Below are positions 36,598 to 45,576 of a stretch of DNA of 64,000 nucleotides, piece by piece (within the stretch, counting starts at the first letter, position 1; each line of letters opens with the position of its first letter). The translations under genes were made by a program, and so were the position numbers. Under the pieces are notes generated by a model that searched no databases, had not been told where the DNA came from, and saw only the letters and a program-made list of their open reading frames with translations. Source of the stretch: CAVVEC01 sp963747105 (GTDB lineage: Bacteria > Acidobacteriota > Terriglobia > Terriglobales > Acidobacteriaceae); contig CAVVEC010000013.1 of assembly GCA_963747105.1 (NCBI GenBank), positions 138,431 to 202,430 on the forward strand, written 5' to 3'.

Positions 36598-38037
36598 ATG
36601 AGGGATTGGCGCTGCATTTTCGGTCTGCGGATCCTAATCGGAATTCTACTCCTGACCACGGTTGCAAACACAGGGGAGACGAAGGATCAGCCCAAATCCA
36701 CGACCATCCATGTTCCCGGTGCGGGAGCGGCCTTAACCCAGCCTCGCGGGGTTGACATTAGACGCGTTGCGACAGGTTCGTTTAAGCAGCGGCCTTACAA
36801 TCTCCAGACACTCTACAACTTCTGCTTCGTTCAGGGGTGCACAGACGGCGCCAATCCTCGGGGGGGTCTCATCCAGGATGCAACCGGCAATCTTTATGGT
36901 ACGACCTCGGTGGGCGGTGCCAACAATAACGCGGACTGCGCCTACGTTGACGTTGGCTGCGGTACCCTGTTCAAGCTGGATACCACGGGCAACGAGACCG
37001 TTCTGTACAGCTTCTGCTCTATGTCGAAATGCGCGGACGGAGCCAACCCTGCGGCGAGTCTCATCCAGGGCGCCGCTGGCACTCTTTATGGTACGACGGA
37101 ACGCGGTGGCTCTAACGATGGCGGCGCAGTATTCGCGCTGGACACCGCTGGCAACGAGACCGTCCTGTACAGCTTCTGCTCGCTTTCGAACTGTACGGAC
37201 GGAGCCACGCCTGCGGCGGGCCTCATCCAGGACGCCGCCGGCAATCTGTATGGCACAACAGAACTGGGTGGTGCAGGCGGCGGCACCGTGTTCAAGCTGG
37301 ATACTAGCGGCAACGAGACCGTACTGTACAGCTTCTGCTCGGTTTCGAACTGCGCGGACGGAGCCGGCCCTGCGGCGGGCCTCATCCAGGATGCTACCGG
37401 CAATCTGTATGGTACGACCGAGTTTGGCGGCGCGAATGACAGCACTAACTGCTATCACCTCGGGTGCGGCACGGTGTTCGAATTGGATACCACGGGCAAC
37501 GAAACCGTCCTGTATAGCTTCTGCTCGGTTGCGCACTGCACGGACGGAGTCTGGCCGGTTGCAAGCCTCATCCAGGATGCTGGGGGCAGTTTGTACGGCA
37601 CCACATGGTTAGGTGGCTCCGGTGTCAGCAGGAGCTGCTACGACGGCGGCTGCGGCACCCTGTTCAAGCTGGACAGCACTGGCAACGAAACCGTGGTGTA
37701 TAGCTTCTGCTCAGTTGCGAACTGCACGGACGGCCTCTGGCCTGTTGCGGGTCTTATCCAGGATGCTTCTGGCAATCTTTATGGTACCACGCAATATGGC
37801 GGCGCTAACGACGCCGGAACGGTGTTCGAGTTGGCCACCACTGGGGCCGAAACCGTCGTGTATAGTTTCTGCTCGGTTGCCAACTGCGCGGACGGGGCCT
37901 GGCCTGTGGCGGCTGTCATCCAGGATCCTGCGGGCAACCTCTATGGCACGACAGATGAGGGCGGATCCAAGGGCGCCGGCGCGGTGTTCGAGCTGCAGGT
38001 TCAGGCACCCGTTTCAAGCTCAAGAGCAACGCACTAA
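36598..38037 (+). CDS. Secreted Cys-rich GloVer repeat protein (copy 3)
   Basis: The 479-residue product has a signal sequence (LRILIGILLLTTVANTG) and eight GloVer repeats of ~45-50 residues. Each repeat contains YSFCS, three residues, then C-x-D-G, so a Cys pair spaced six apart is conserved in all copies (FCSMSKCADG, FCSLSNCTDG, FCSVSNCADG, FCSVAHCTDG and so on). Some repeats add a second pair (DCAYVDVGCGT, NCYHLGCGT, SCYDGGCGT). Regular disulfides in every blade would suit a stable extracellular fold. Copies 1 and 2 in this window lack the FCS...C pair. The ATG lies 11 bases after a weak AAGGA. Confidence 0.87.
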   Translation: MRDWRCIFGLRILIGILLLTTVANTGETKDQPKSTTIHVPGAGAALTQPRGVDIRRVATGSFKQRPYNLQTLYNFCFVQGCTDGANPRGGLIQDATGNLYGTTSVGGANNNADCAYVDVGCGTLFKLDTTGNETVLYSFCSMSKCADGANPAASLIQGAAGTLYGTTERGGSNDGGAVFALDTAGNETVLYSFCSLSNCTDGATPAAGLIQDAAGNLYGTTELGGAGGGTVFKLDTSGNETVLYSFCSVSNCADGAGPAAGLIQDATGNLYGTTEFGGANDSTNCYHLGCGTVFELDTTGNETVLYSFCSVAHCTDGVWPVASLIQDAGGSLYGTTWLGGSGVSRSCYDGGCGTLFKLDSTGNETVVYSFCSVANCTDGLWPVAGLIQDASGNLYGTTQYGGANDAGTVFELATTGAETVVYSFCSVANCADGAWPVAAVIQDPAGNLYGTTDEGGSKGAGAVFELQVQAPVSSSRATH

Positions 38038-38087
38038 TTTCTCCCAGACCGCCCCGAACCGATCATGAATCTGTATCCGGAATTCCG

Positions 38088-39182
38088 CTAATTCTTTGCC
38101 TGCGTCCTCGGCGCCTCCGGTGGACCGATGTTCGGCGGCATTTCTCCGGTCAACGAGTTCAGGAAAGCCTCCAGGTCACTGCGCTCCTGTCCAGTCAAAA
38201 AGTCGAGAGCGTGAATTTCTTTGTCCAGATTGGGGTTGGAGTTCCCCGCGCCGATATAAAAGTCCACAACCTGTTTCAGGTCTTTCAAACTGCCATCGCT
38301 CATGTAGGGGGCGGTCAGCGCAATATTGCGCAGCGAGGGCGTTTTGAATTTGCCGCGATCCGCTTCCACGTGGTCCACCGCGAACAGACCGGGATCGGTG
38401 ATGTTTCCCAGGTCCACGCCGATGCCGATGTCGTGAAATTTGTTGTCAGTAAACAGAGCGTATTTGTCCTCGACCAAGTGGCAAACGGCGCAATTGCCCT
38501 TGGTCTTGGAAGTGAAAACAGCGAAGCCGCGCTTCACCGAGTCATCCACCGCCTTTTCGTCATGACCATACTTCCAGCGATCGAAGGGCGAGTTGCCGCT
38601 GATGACCGTTCGCTCAAAGGACGCAATGCTCTTCTCCACCATTTCGTAGGTAATCGGCCCCGGGCCCCAGGCTTTGGTAAATTCTTCACGATAGCTTGGA
38701 TCCGCATTGAGCCTCTGCTCGACGCCGCTTAACGTGAACCCCATCTCCACTGGATTCTGCACCGGTCCCTCGGCTTGCTTCTCCAGGCTGGGTGCGCGGC
38801 CATCCCAGAACTGGACCTTGAAGTAGGCGGCATTCACTACCGGAGGAGAGTTGCGGGCTCCAGTTTTCTTCCCCACACCTTCAGACACCGGCTTGGGATC
38901 AGCGAAGCCGAAGCGTGGATCGTGACAAGTGGAGCACGAAACGGTCTTGTCGAGAGAAAGGGCAGTATCGTAGTAAAGCTGGCGGCCCAGAGCGATGGTT
39001 TCAGCCGTGGGCGGATTGTCCGCCGGGATGGGGACCGGTGGAAGCCCGAGCGGCGCCTTGATCTGCACCGGTTTGCCGATGGGCATTATGGACGAAGCGC
39101 TTTGTGCCTGGGTATGCAGCAGCAATACACCAGTTGCAACGATGAGAAAGAAAGAAAGGAAGAAAACGTTGCTTGATTTCAT
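38088..39182 (-). CDS. Di-haem cytochrome c peroxidase (CcpA/MauG family)
   Basis: GGAGG lies five bases before the ATG at 39182, so the TTG at 39194 is rejected. The 364-residue protein has a signal peptide (VFFLSFFLIVATGVLLLHTQAQ) and two CxxCH haem motifs, CSTCH (83-87) and CAVCH (231-235), at the spacing typical of bacterial di-haem peroxidases. Other conserved parts are LGRQLYYDTALSLDKTVSC, FWDGRAPSLEKQAEGP and FKTPSLRNIALTAPYMSDGS. These periplasmic enzymes reduce H2O2 with electrons from small c-type cytochromes. The gene is isolated. The C-terminal QAKN tail is flexible. Confidence 0.92.
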   Translation of the reverse strand: MKSSNVFFLSFFLIVATGVLLLHTQAQSASSIMPIGKPVQIKAPLGLPPVPIPADNPPTAETIALGRQLYYDTALSLDKTVSCSTCHDPRFGFADPKPVSEGVGKKTGARNSPPVVNAAYFKVQFWDGRAPSLEKQAEGPVQNPVEMGFTLSGVEQRLNADPSYREEFTKAWGPGPITYEMVEKSIASFERTVISGNSPFDRWKYGHDEKAVDDSVKRGFAVFTSKTKGNCAVCHLVEDKYALFTDNKFHDIGIGVDLGNITDPGLFAVDHVEADRGKFKTPSLRNIALTAPYMSDGSLKDLKQVVDFYIGAGNSNPNLDKEIHALDFLTGQERSDLEAFLNSLTGEMPPNIGPPEAPRTQAKN

Positions 39183-39430
39183 AGCGTCCTCCAAAAAGCT
39201 AAGTCCCGGCCTCGTGATGCCGGTGAAGAGCCGAAAGCGGATTTCAACAATCCGGCGCGAGACCGTCGCTGATTTTCTGAGAACCTGGACAACAAAAGTC
39301 TACTGCAATTCTTCTGGGAAACAAGGGAGAACCTGACACCATCGACGTGATCTATGTCACAGCGGCACGTGACACACCCCAAGGAACCGCGGGCCACCGG
39401 CGGAATCGTGATTTGACGTGTCCTGCCGAA

Positions 39431-40135
39431 CTATTTCTTCCGCCAAACTCCCAGCCCATTCGCCCCCGCAGCTAACGCGCCCAGGCTGGCGGGTTGAAGG
39501 GTGATGACATCTGATCCCTTGGTCTTACCAGCGATGATCGGCTTGTTGGGAATGGTCTCATAGGCGTAGCCGGTCAGCGTCCCAACAACAGTAAGCTTAT
39601 GCACTTTAACTGTTAAGCGCGCCCATCCGTAATGAATCTTCCCATCGATCTGGAACTGCAATCCGAGATAATGGTCACGGACGTTTTCCCAATATCCCTG
39701 GTAGCGATATCCAGTACCGAATCGCCTGGCACCAACCAACGTGGCTCCTCCCAGCGCCGCGCCATACTTTCCGTACGCGATTGGGATTCGCGCCCCCCGA
39801 TTTAAGGCATAGGCGAAGTGCTCCCTGTTGTATCCGCTACGGAAGCCAGCCACAAGATTCTTGTACGATGGCACTCCCAAAATTCTCATCTCGTAACCCT
39901 TGAAGTAGCTGGAAAAGCTATTCCACAAGGTGAAGTCGGTGATGTGGTCGTGATTAAGATCGAGATGGTAGGCCTCATTATTTGCGATAACCACGTGGGT
40001 CGGCCGGTAGATGATCTTTGCTTCCGCTGCATCGGCCAGAGCCAGTATTCCGACTCCCGCTGCGCCCGCCGCGAGGGCATACATGCTGAGGCGGTGTTCC
40101 AACGTCGGATGTAACCTCTTAGCTTTGCATTTCAT
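39431..40135 (-). CDS. Exported protein with a C-terminal sorting-like tail, unknown function
   Basis: AGGAGGAG sits about seven bases before the ATG. The 234-residue product has a Lys/Arg-rich start followed by a hydrophobic segment (LSMYALAAGAAGVGILALA, ADAAEAK) as in a signal peptide. Blocks such as IIYRPTHVVIANNEAYHLDL, HDHITDFTLW and YLGLQFQIDGKIHYGWARL suggest a beta-sandwich; similar proteins in soil bacteria are unnamed. The end, ASLGALAAGANGLGVWRKK, combines a small-residue helix with a basic terminus and resembles short protein-sorting tails. No sortase or exosortase is seen here. A hairpin lies in its leader. Confidence 0.7.
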   Translation of the reverse strand: MKCKAKRLHPTLEHRLSMYALAAGAAGVGILALADAAEAKIIYRPTHVVIANNEAYHLDLNHDHITDFTLWNSFSSYFKGYEMRILGVPSYKNLVAGFRSGYNREHFAYALNRGARIPIAYGKYGAALGGATLVGARRFGTGYRYQGYWENVRDHYLGLQFQIDGKIHYGWARLTVKVHKLTVVGTLTGYAYETIPNKPIIAGKTKGSDVITLQPASLGALAAGANGLGVWRKK

Positions 40136-40194
40136 AATTGGCTCCTCCTGAGCGACGAGGGCTAGATCGAAATCCCGGGGTCGAGTTCCCTAAA

Positions 40195-40217
40195 CGAGCG
40201 CGGTGAGGGCGCGCTCG
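40195..40217. promoter_or_regulatory. GC-rich hairpin in the leader of the exported-protein gene
   Basis: CGAGCGCG (40195-40202) pairs with CGCGCTCG (40210-40217) across a 7-nt loop. Five more base pairs (GAGTT/AACTC) can form beyond a bulge. It lies 60-80 bp upstream of the start at 40135 and has no T tract, so it is a leader structure or operator rather than a terminator. Confidence 0.4.
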
Positions 40218-40363
40218 AACTCATCGGGTCGAAATTTTACTCCGATCTTAACCACAATTCAAGAGACATTCGCAGCACCTTCCAGAGCCTTAGAGGTGCC
40301 CAGGCAACTCCGTAGGATTGCGCTGTCAGACTACTCGTGGTCTTATTTCTTTCAGGCACTCGA

Positions 40364-41589
40364 ATGACTTTTAATCAGAATGGCGCCGCTACATCGCCTC
40401 CCCGCTCTGATCAGTGGCTGGCAGTTGGCGCCAGCTATCTCGGCTGGACACTCGATGCCTTCGACTTCTTTGTGCTGGTGTTTCTGATCGACACGCTGGC
40501 GGTGCAGTTCCATGTGGACAAGAGCAAAATTGTCGTCACGCTGTTTGCCACACTGGCCATGCGGCCCCTGGGGGCGTTCGTGTTTGGCCTGCTGGCCGAC
40601 CGCTACGGACGCCGCAAGCCTCTGATGGCGAACGTCGTCTTTTTCTCGCTCATCGAATTGCTATGCGGGTTCGCGCCCAATTACACCGACTTTCCTCATT
40701 CTGCGCGCCGTGTTTGGGATCGGCATGGGCGGCGAATGGGGCGTGGGCGCATCTCTGGCCATGGAGAGCGCTCCCGGAAAGTGGCGCGGCATACTCTCCG
40801 GAATCCTGCAGAGCGGCTACTCGATCGGATATCTTGCTGGCGGCGCTGGCGGCGCGCTTTGTGCTTCCGGCATGGGGATGGCGGGCCATGTTCTGGATTG
40901 GCGGCGTGCCGGCGTTGCTGGCTTTCTATATTTTTCGAAGGTGCGCGAATCAGAAGCCTGGAAGCAACATCGCGCGCCCACCCTGGGCGCCATTCTACGC
41001 ACGGCGAGCGGGCACTGGAAGATCTTCTCATATCTCGTGCTGTTGATGACGCTCATGATGTTCCTCTCCCATGGCACGCAGGATCTGTATCCGGATTTCC
41101 TGAAGTCGGCCGAGGGATTCACTCCGGCCGTCGTCTCCTACATCGCGATCCTGTATAACGTCGGCGCGATCATTGGGGCGGTCGTGTTTGGGCACTTTTC
41201 TGAACTGGCGGGCCGGCGTCGCAGCATGATTGCTGCACTGTTGCTTTCCCTGGCGGTGATCCCGGCCTGGGCGTTCGGCACGTCGCTGGTCGTGCTGGCG
41301 CTGGGCGCATTCTTGATGCAGGTGGGCGTGCAGGGCGCATGGGGAGTCATTCCCGCGCACCTCAACGAACTTTCTCCCGATGCAGGTGCGGGGCCTGATG
41401 CCCGGACTCGCCTATCAGTTCGGCATCTTGTTCGCCGCCGGCACGAACAGCATGGAATATGCCCTGCGCGACAAGCTGGGGTATAGCTGGGCGCTGGCGG
41501 GATTTGAGATGGTCAACATTGCCCTGCTCATAACTGTGTTGGCGCTGGGGTCAGAAAAGAGGGGAAAAAGTTTTCTGCGGGAATCGTGA
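40364..41589 (+). pseudogene. MFS transporter, sialate:H+ symporter (SHS)-like, four frameshifts
   Basis: Joined across frames the product is ~405 residues with twelve membrane segments. Segment 1 (40364 to ~40692): YLGWTLDAFDFFVLVFLIDT and the family motif LADRYGRRKPL. Segment 2 (to ~40833): FGIGMGGEWGVGASLAMES, a hallmark of the SHS/carboxylate branch. Segment 3 (to ~40933): AALAARFVLPAWGWRAMFW. Segment 4 (to ~41384): FSKVRESEAWKQHRAPTLGA and FGHFSELAGRRRSMIAALLL. Segment 5: RGLMPGLAYQFGILFAAGTN to the end. Breaks fall at or beside short runs (TTT, TTTTT), typical of indel errors. If intact it would import a carboxylate or sialic acid with protons. The ATG at 40364 is chosen over an earlier in-frame start at 40337. 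Confidence 0.75.
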
Positions 41590-41678
41590 ACCCGCTCAGA
41601 ACGGAAGCACCACGGCGGGTATGCAAGGAGTTCCGTTTTGCATCTTGCGAGCGGAATTTCAGGTCATCACTTAGTGGT

Positions 41679-41707
41679 TTGGAAAAAGAAAGCTGATAAA
41701 GTAAATA
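41679..41707 (+). promoter_or_regulatory. Possible promoter of the ugd-uxs pair
   Basis: TTGGAA (41679-41684), a 17-bp spacer and TAAATA (41702-41707) match the sigma-70 pattern only partly. The start codon of ugd is 50 bp below, in an otherwise AT-rich short gap. Confidence 0.35.
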
Positions 41708-41756
41708 TCGCAACCCCGAAACATATCTCTTGGACTGCTCGCCGGCTGAGGGTTCG

Positions 41757-43173
41757 ATGCATATCGCGGTGGTGGGATCAGGGTATGTGGGCCTGGTGGC
41801 CGGAGCATGTTTCGCGGACCTGGGTCACGAGGTCATCCTGGTGGACAACGATCAGCAGAAGCTGGCTGCGCTGCAGAGCGGCCAGGTGCCCATCCACGAG
41901 AAGTTCCTTGCCGAACTGCTGGAGCGTCATCGTGGGCATCGGCTCACATTCTCCGACGATGTACAGGCTGCGGTGCGGGCGTGTGCCGCTATCTTCATCG
42001 CCGTCGGCACCCCTCCCACCGAACAGGGCGAAGCCGATCTCTCCTACGTCGAGTCCGTGGCACGGAGCATTTCGGGGGCGATCAACAGCTACAAAGTGAT
42101 CGTGGAAAAAAGCACCGTTCCGGTGTACACCAGCGACTGGGTCCGCAAGATCATTCTGCGCAACGCGGCCGCTCCGGATTCATTTGACGTCGCCTCCAAC
42201 CCGGAGTTCCTGCGCGAAGGAACCGCGGTTACGGATTTTCTGTATCCTGATCGCATTGTCGTCGGCGCCGATAGCGAGCGATGTGCGGCGGTGCTGCGTG
42301 CGGTGTATGCTCCCTTAACCGACGGCAGTTACTATCTGCGTCCGGACGCGATTGCCCGATCGGACCGGGCATCGGTTCCTCCGCCGCTCATCGTCACCAG
42401 CGCCAAGAGCGCCGAGCTGATCAAGCATGCCTCCAATGCTTTCCTGGCCATGAAGATTTCTTTCATCAACGCCGTGGCCTCGGTTTGCGAATCGGTCGGA
42501 GCCAACGTGCAACAGGTCTGCCAAGGAATCGGCAGCGACAGCCGCATCGGGCCGCGCTTTCTGAGTCCGGGAATCGGCTACGGCGGTTCCTGCTTCCCCA
42601 AGGACTTGAAAGCCTTCCGCGCGGTGGCGCGGGAGTGCGGCTACGAGTTCCGCTTGCTCGATGAAGTGATGCGCATCAATGAGGAGCAGCGCCGCAGGTT
42701 CCTGCAGCAAAGTGCGCAGCGCGCTCTGGACTTTGCGGGGCAAGCGGCTGGCCGTGCTGGGTCTGGCGTTCAAGGGCGGCACCGACGACATTCGCGAATC
42801 GCCCGCCCTTCTGCTGGTCGAGACCTTGCTGCAGGAGGGCTGCCAGATTGCCGCTTACGATCCTGCCGCGCGGGAGCGGGCACAAGAGATCCTGAAGTCC
42901 AACGTGCAGTTCGTGGGCAACCCCTACGAGGCTGCTCGCGGAGCGGACGCGTTGCTCATTCTTACCGAATGGGAAGAATTTGCCACCCTGGACTTGAACC
43001 GCCTCTATAAAGAATTGAAATATCCGATTGTGGTTGACGGGCGCAATCTTTATCATCCCGAGACCATGTCTGCGCACGGTTTCACCTATTACAGCGTCGG
43101 ACGGCCGGCTGTAACACCGGAGCCTGAGCCGCTGGCGGCGGGAACGCCGCCCAAGAAACTCAAAACCTCATGA
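41757..43173 (+). pseudogene. ugd: UDP-glucose 6-dehydrogenase, one frameshift at ~42708
   Basis: The product oxidises UDP-glucose to UDP-glucuronate with two NAD+. It begins MHIAVVGSGYVGLVAGACFA (Rossmann GxGxxG at 7-12). It contains VEKSTVPVYT, SNPEFLREGTAV, LIKHASNAFLAMKISFINAV and the catalytic cysteine in GIGYGGSCFPKDLKAF (Cys279). Near 42708 the frame changes: the first frame runs on as QQSAQRAL, while the true continuation is KVRSALWTLRGKRLAVLGL, with AFKGGTDDIRESPAL and ending in PPKKLKTS. The combined length (~470) is normal. The stop overlaps the next start as ATGA, so ugd and uxs form an operon. The indel is probably an error, because both halves are well conserved. Confidence 0.85.
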
Positions 43174-44123
43174 GCCAAGCACGCGCCCTGGTCACCGGCG
43201 GAGCCGGCTTCCTCGGTTCCCACCTGTGTGACGCCCTGCTGGCGGACGGCTATTCCGTTATCGCGGCGGATAATTTGCTCACCGGAAGGCTGTCCAACCT
43301 CGATCATCTCCGTAACGATGCTCGCTTCGAATTCCGCCAGCTTGACATCAACCAGCCGTTCGACTGCGGCCCGGTCGCTTATGTTTTCCATTTTGCCTGC
43401 CCGGCCAGCCCGGTGGATTACATGACGCATGGAATTGAGACTCTCAAGGTCGGTTCGCAAGGGACTCTTCACGCGCTCGAGCTGGCTCGTAAATACGCGG
43501 CGAAATATTTGATTTCTTCGACCTCGGAGTGCTATGGCGATCCCCTGGAACATCCGCAAAAGGAAACCTACTGGGGAAATGTGAATCCCGTCGGCCCGCG
43601 GTCGGTGTACGACGAGGCCAAGCGCTTCAGCGAAGCTCTGACCATGGCCTACCATCGCTATCACGAAGTGGACACGCGCATCGCGCGCATCTTCAATACC
43701 TACGGGCCGCGCATGCAACTCAACGACGGCCGTGTGGTTCCCAACTTTATGAAGCAGGCGCTGCGTGGAGAGGATTTGACCGTGTACGGCGATGGCAGCC
43801 AGACCCGCAGCTTTTGCTACGTCAGCGATGAGATCGAAGGCTTCATCCGGTTGGCGAAATCGTCAGAGCATTTTCCCGTCAACATCGGGAATCCAGTTGA
43901 GTTCACGATTCTGGAATGCGCCAAGCGGGTGTTGGCCGTGACGGGATCAAAAAGCAGCATCCGCTATGAGCCTCTGCCGCAGGATGATCCCAAGCAGCGC
44001 CGGCCTGATATTACCAAGGCCAAGACTCTGCTGGGTTGGAAGCCGAAGATTGATCTCGAAACCGGATTGAAGATGTCGCTGGAATATTTTCGCAAAGCGG
44101 CGTTGGTGGAGAAAACTGTCTGA
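43170..44123 (+). CDS. UDP-glucuronate decarboxylase (UDP-xylose synthase)
   Basis: The 317-residue extended SDR has LVTGGAGFLGSHL (GxxGxxG at 10-16), SSTSECYGDP (116-125) and the catalytic Tyr147-Lys151 pair in SVYDEAKRFSEAL. The segments HFACPASPVDY, RIFNTYGPRM and PNFMKQALRGEDLTVYGDGSQ are characteristic of the UXS branch rather than of epimerases. It converts UDP-glucuronate to UDP-xylose and CO2. Its start overlaps the ugd stop (ATGA), so the product of the first enzyme feeds the second. The sugar presumably goes to a polysaccharide or glycan; no transferase is adjacent. Confidence 0.9.
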   Translation: MSQARALVTGGAGFLGSHLCDALLADGYSVIAADNLLTGRLSNLDHLRNDARFEFRQLDINQPFDCGPVAYVFHFACPASPVDYMTHGIETLKVGSQGTLHALELARKYAAKYLISSTSECYGDPLEHPQKETYWGNVNPVGPRSVYDEAKRFSEALTMAYHRYHEVDTRIARIFNTYGPRMQLNDGRVVPNFMKQALRGEDLTVYGDGSQTRSFCYVSDEIEGFIRLAKSSEHFPVNIGNPVEFTILECAKRVLAVTGSKSSIRYEPLPQDDPKQRRPDITKAKTLLGWKPKIDLETGLKMSLEYFRKAALVEKTV

Positions 44124-44134
44124 TTCTGCAGCGG

Positions 44135-45375
44135 CTATTTGGGTCTAATCTTGAACACCACCCCGTAAAGGTAGGCGCCGCCGACCCCCGCGGTGCCGTA
44201 GAGGTTCCCCGCCGCATCCCGGAGCAAGCCGGCGTAAGGATTTGCGCCGTCCACGCCACCCGTAAAGTTGTGCAACACGGTCTCTCTGCCCCTCATATCT
44301 ATTTTGAACACCGTTCCGTTGTTAGAAGATCCGCCCTCCACGGTGGTGCCGTAAAGATTACCCACTTGGTCCCGCACTAGGCTGGCGAGTGGATCTCCTC
44401 CGTCCCTCCCGCCGGTGAACCTGTGCAGCACAATCTCCTTGCCAGTCTTTGTCAACTTGAATGCCGTCCCCTCGCGGCGGTAAGTAGTTCCATAGTAATT
44501 GCCAGAATTATCTCGAATCAGACCAGCGAAGGGATCTCCCCCCTCTCTTGGCGTGAAGCTGTGCAGTACGGTCTCCGCACCGGCCTTGGTCAGCCCAAAC
44601 GCAACTCCACAGCCCCCGCCCCCCTCGCAGTCAACATCGCCACCTGCCTTGGTTGTGCCATAGAGATTGCCGTTGACTAGGATCACACCGGCCGGCCATT
44701 TTCCGTCTGTGCTGCCGGAGAAACTGTACAGCACAGTCTCCTGCCCAGCGGTATCGAGCTTGAACACTGTGCCACATCCTAGACTGTAGCATGTGCCCTG
44801 TGTATATGAACCCCCAATCGGGGTGCTGCCATACAAACTGCCCGCTGCGTCTCGCACCACACCCGCTTCGGGACCTGTCCCGTCCGGCGATCCAGTGAAG
44901 GCATGCAGCACCGTTTCCTTGCCCACCGTATCCAGCTTGAATACCGTTCCACAACCGTACCCATCGCAATCGGTGCTTCCGCCACCCCCCGTGGTACCGT
45001 AGAAATTGCCCTTATTGTCCCGTGTCAACGCTGCTTGGGGCCATGCCCCGTCTGATCCGCCGGTGAACGCGTACAGCACGCTTTCATTGCCGCCGTATCC
45101 ACCTTGAAAATCACTCCATTCCCGCCACTTCCAAAATCGCTGCCGCCGTACGCGGCGGTGCCATACAGGTTACCGGCGCTGTCCCGGATTAAACCTGCGT
45201 AGGGCCATGCCCCGTCCGACCCGCCAGTGAAAGTGTAAAGTACGGTGAAAGTCTGCGCCTGCGCCGAGTGCGTTGCGGCAGCCCCTATGACAAGTGCTGC
45301 CGCCAGCGCCAGCATGGCCGCGGATTGCGGGCGTACTCGAGAAAGCCAGTTCCGACGTTGCGTTAGGTTGAGCAT
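44135..45375 (-). pseudogene. Secreted GloVer repeat protein (copy 4), one frameshift at ~45090
   Basis: The gene starts at ATG 45375 (a TTG at 45399 is possible) with a signal peptide (MLALAAALVIGAAATHSAQA). It has a first repeat (FTVLYTFTGGSDGAWPYAGL to NGVIFKVDTA). One base seems lost near 45090; the next frame continues with ESVLYAFTGGSDGAWPQAAL and six to seven more repeats with GNFYGTTGGGG, GTVFKLDTVGKETVLHAFTG and GSPDGTGPEAGVVRD, ending GVVFKIRPK. Cys pairs (DCDGYGCG, CYSLGCG, CEGGGGCG) recur in three repeats. The restored product would be ~413 residues. It converges with uxs, 11 bp apart. Confidence 0.8.
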
Positions 45376-45471
45376 GGTCGCCTGATTACCTGGCGCCAAT
45401 CATCCTACCTTTTGGGCCAACGATGTCAATGGGCACTTTCGGCCTACTTCTGGGAATGGGGCGGCGAGCAG

Positions 45472-45510
45472 CAGGTCTCTCCACTCCGCTTCGCTCCGGT
45501 CGAGATGACA
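45472..45510. repeat. Dispersed intergenic repeat (copy C, short)
   Basis: The stretch CCACTCCGCTTCGCTCC with the end GAGATGACA is a shortened relative of the elements at 15731 and 24961. It lies between a GloVer and a PilZ gene. Confidence 0.45.
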
Positions 45511-45576
45511 GGCCTTTTGCTGCAGACTAATGCGGGAGACGATGGAGTATTTTCGGAAAAACCTGGATCCGGTCCA

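Noticed and set aside
42700..42715. Programmed frameshift in ugd
   Set aside because: No slippery heptamer or downstream structure is evident, and many other genes in the window show similar random breaks.
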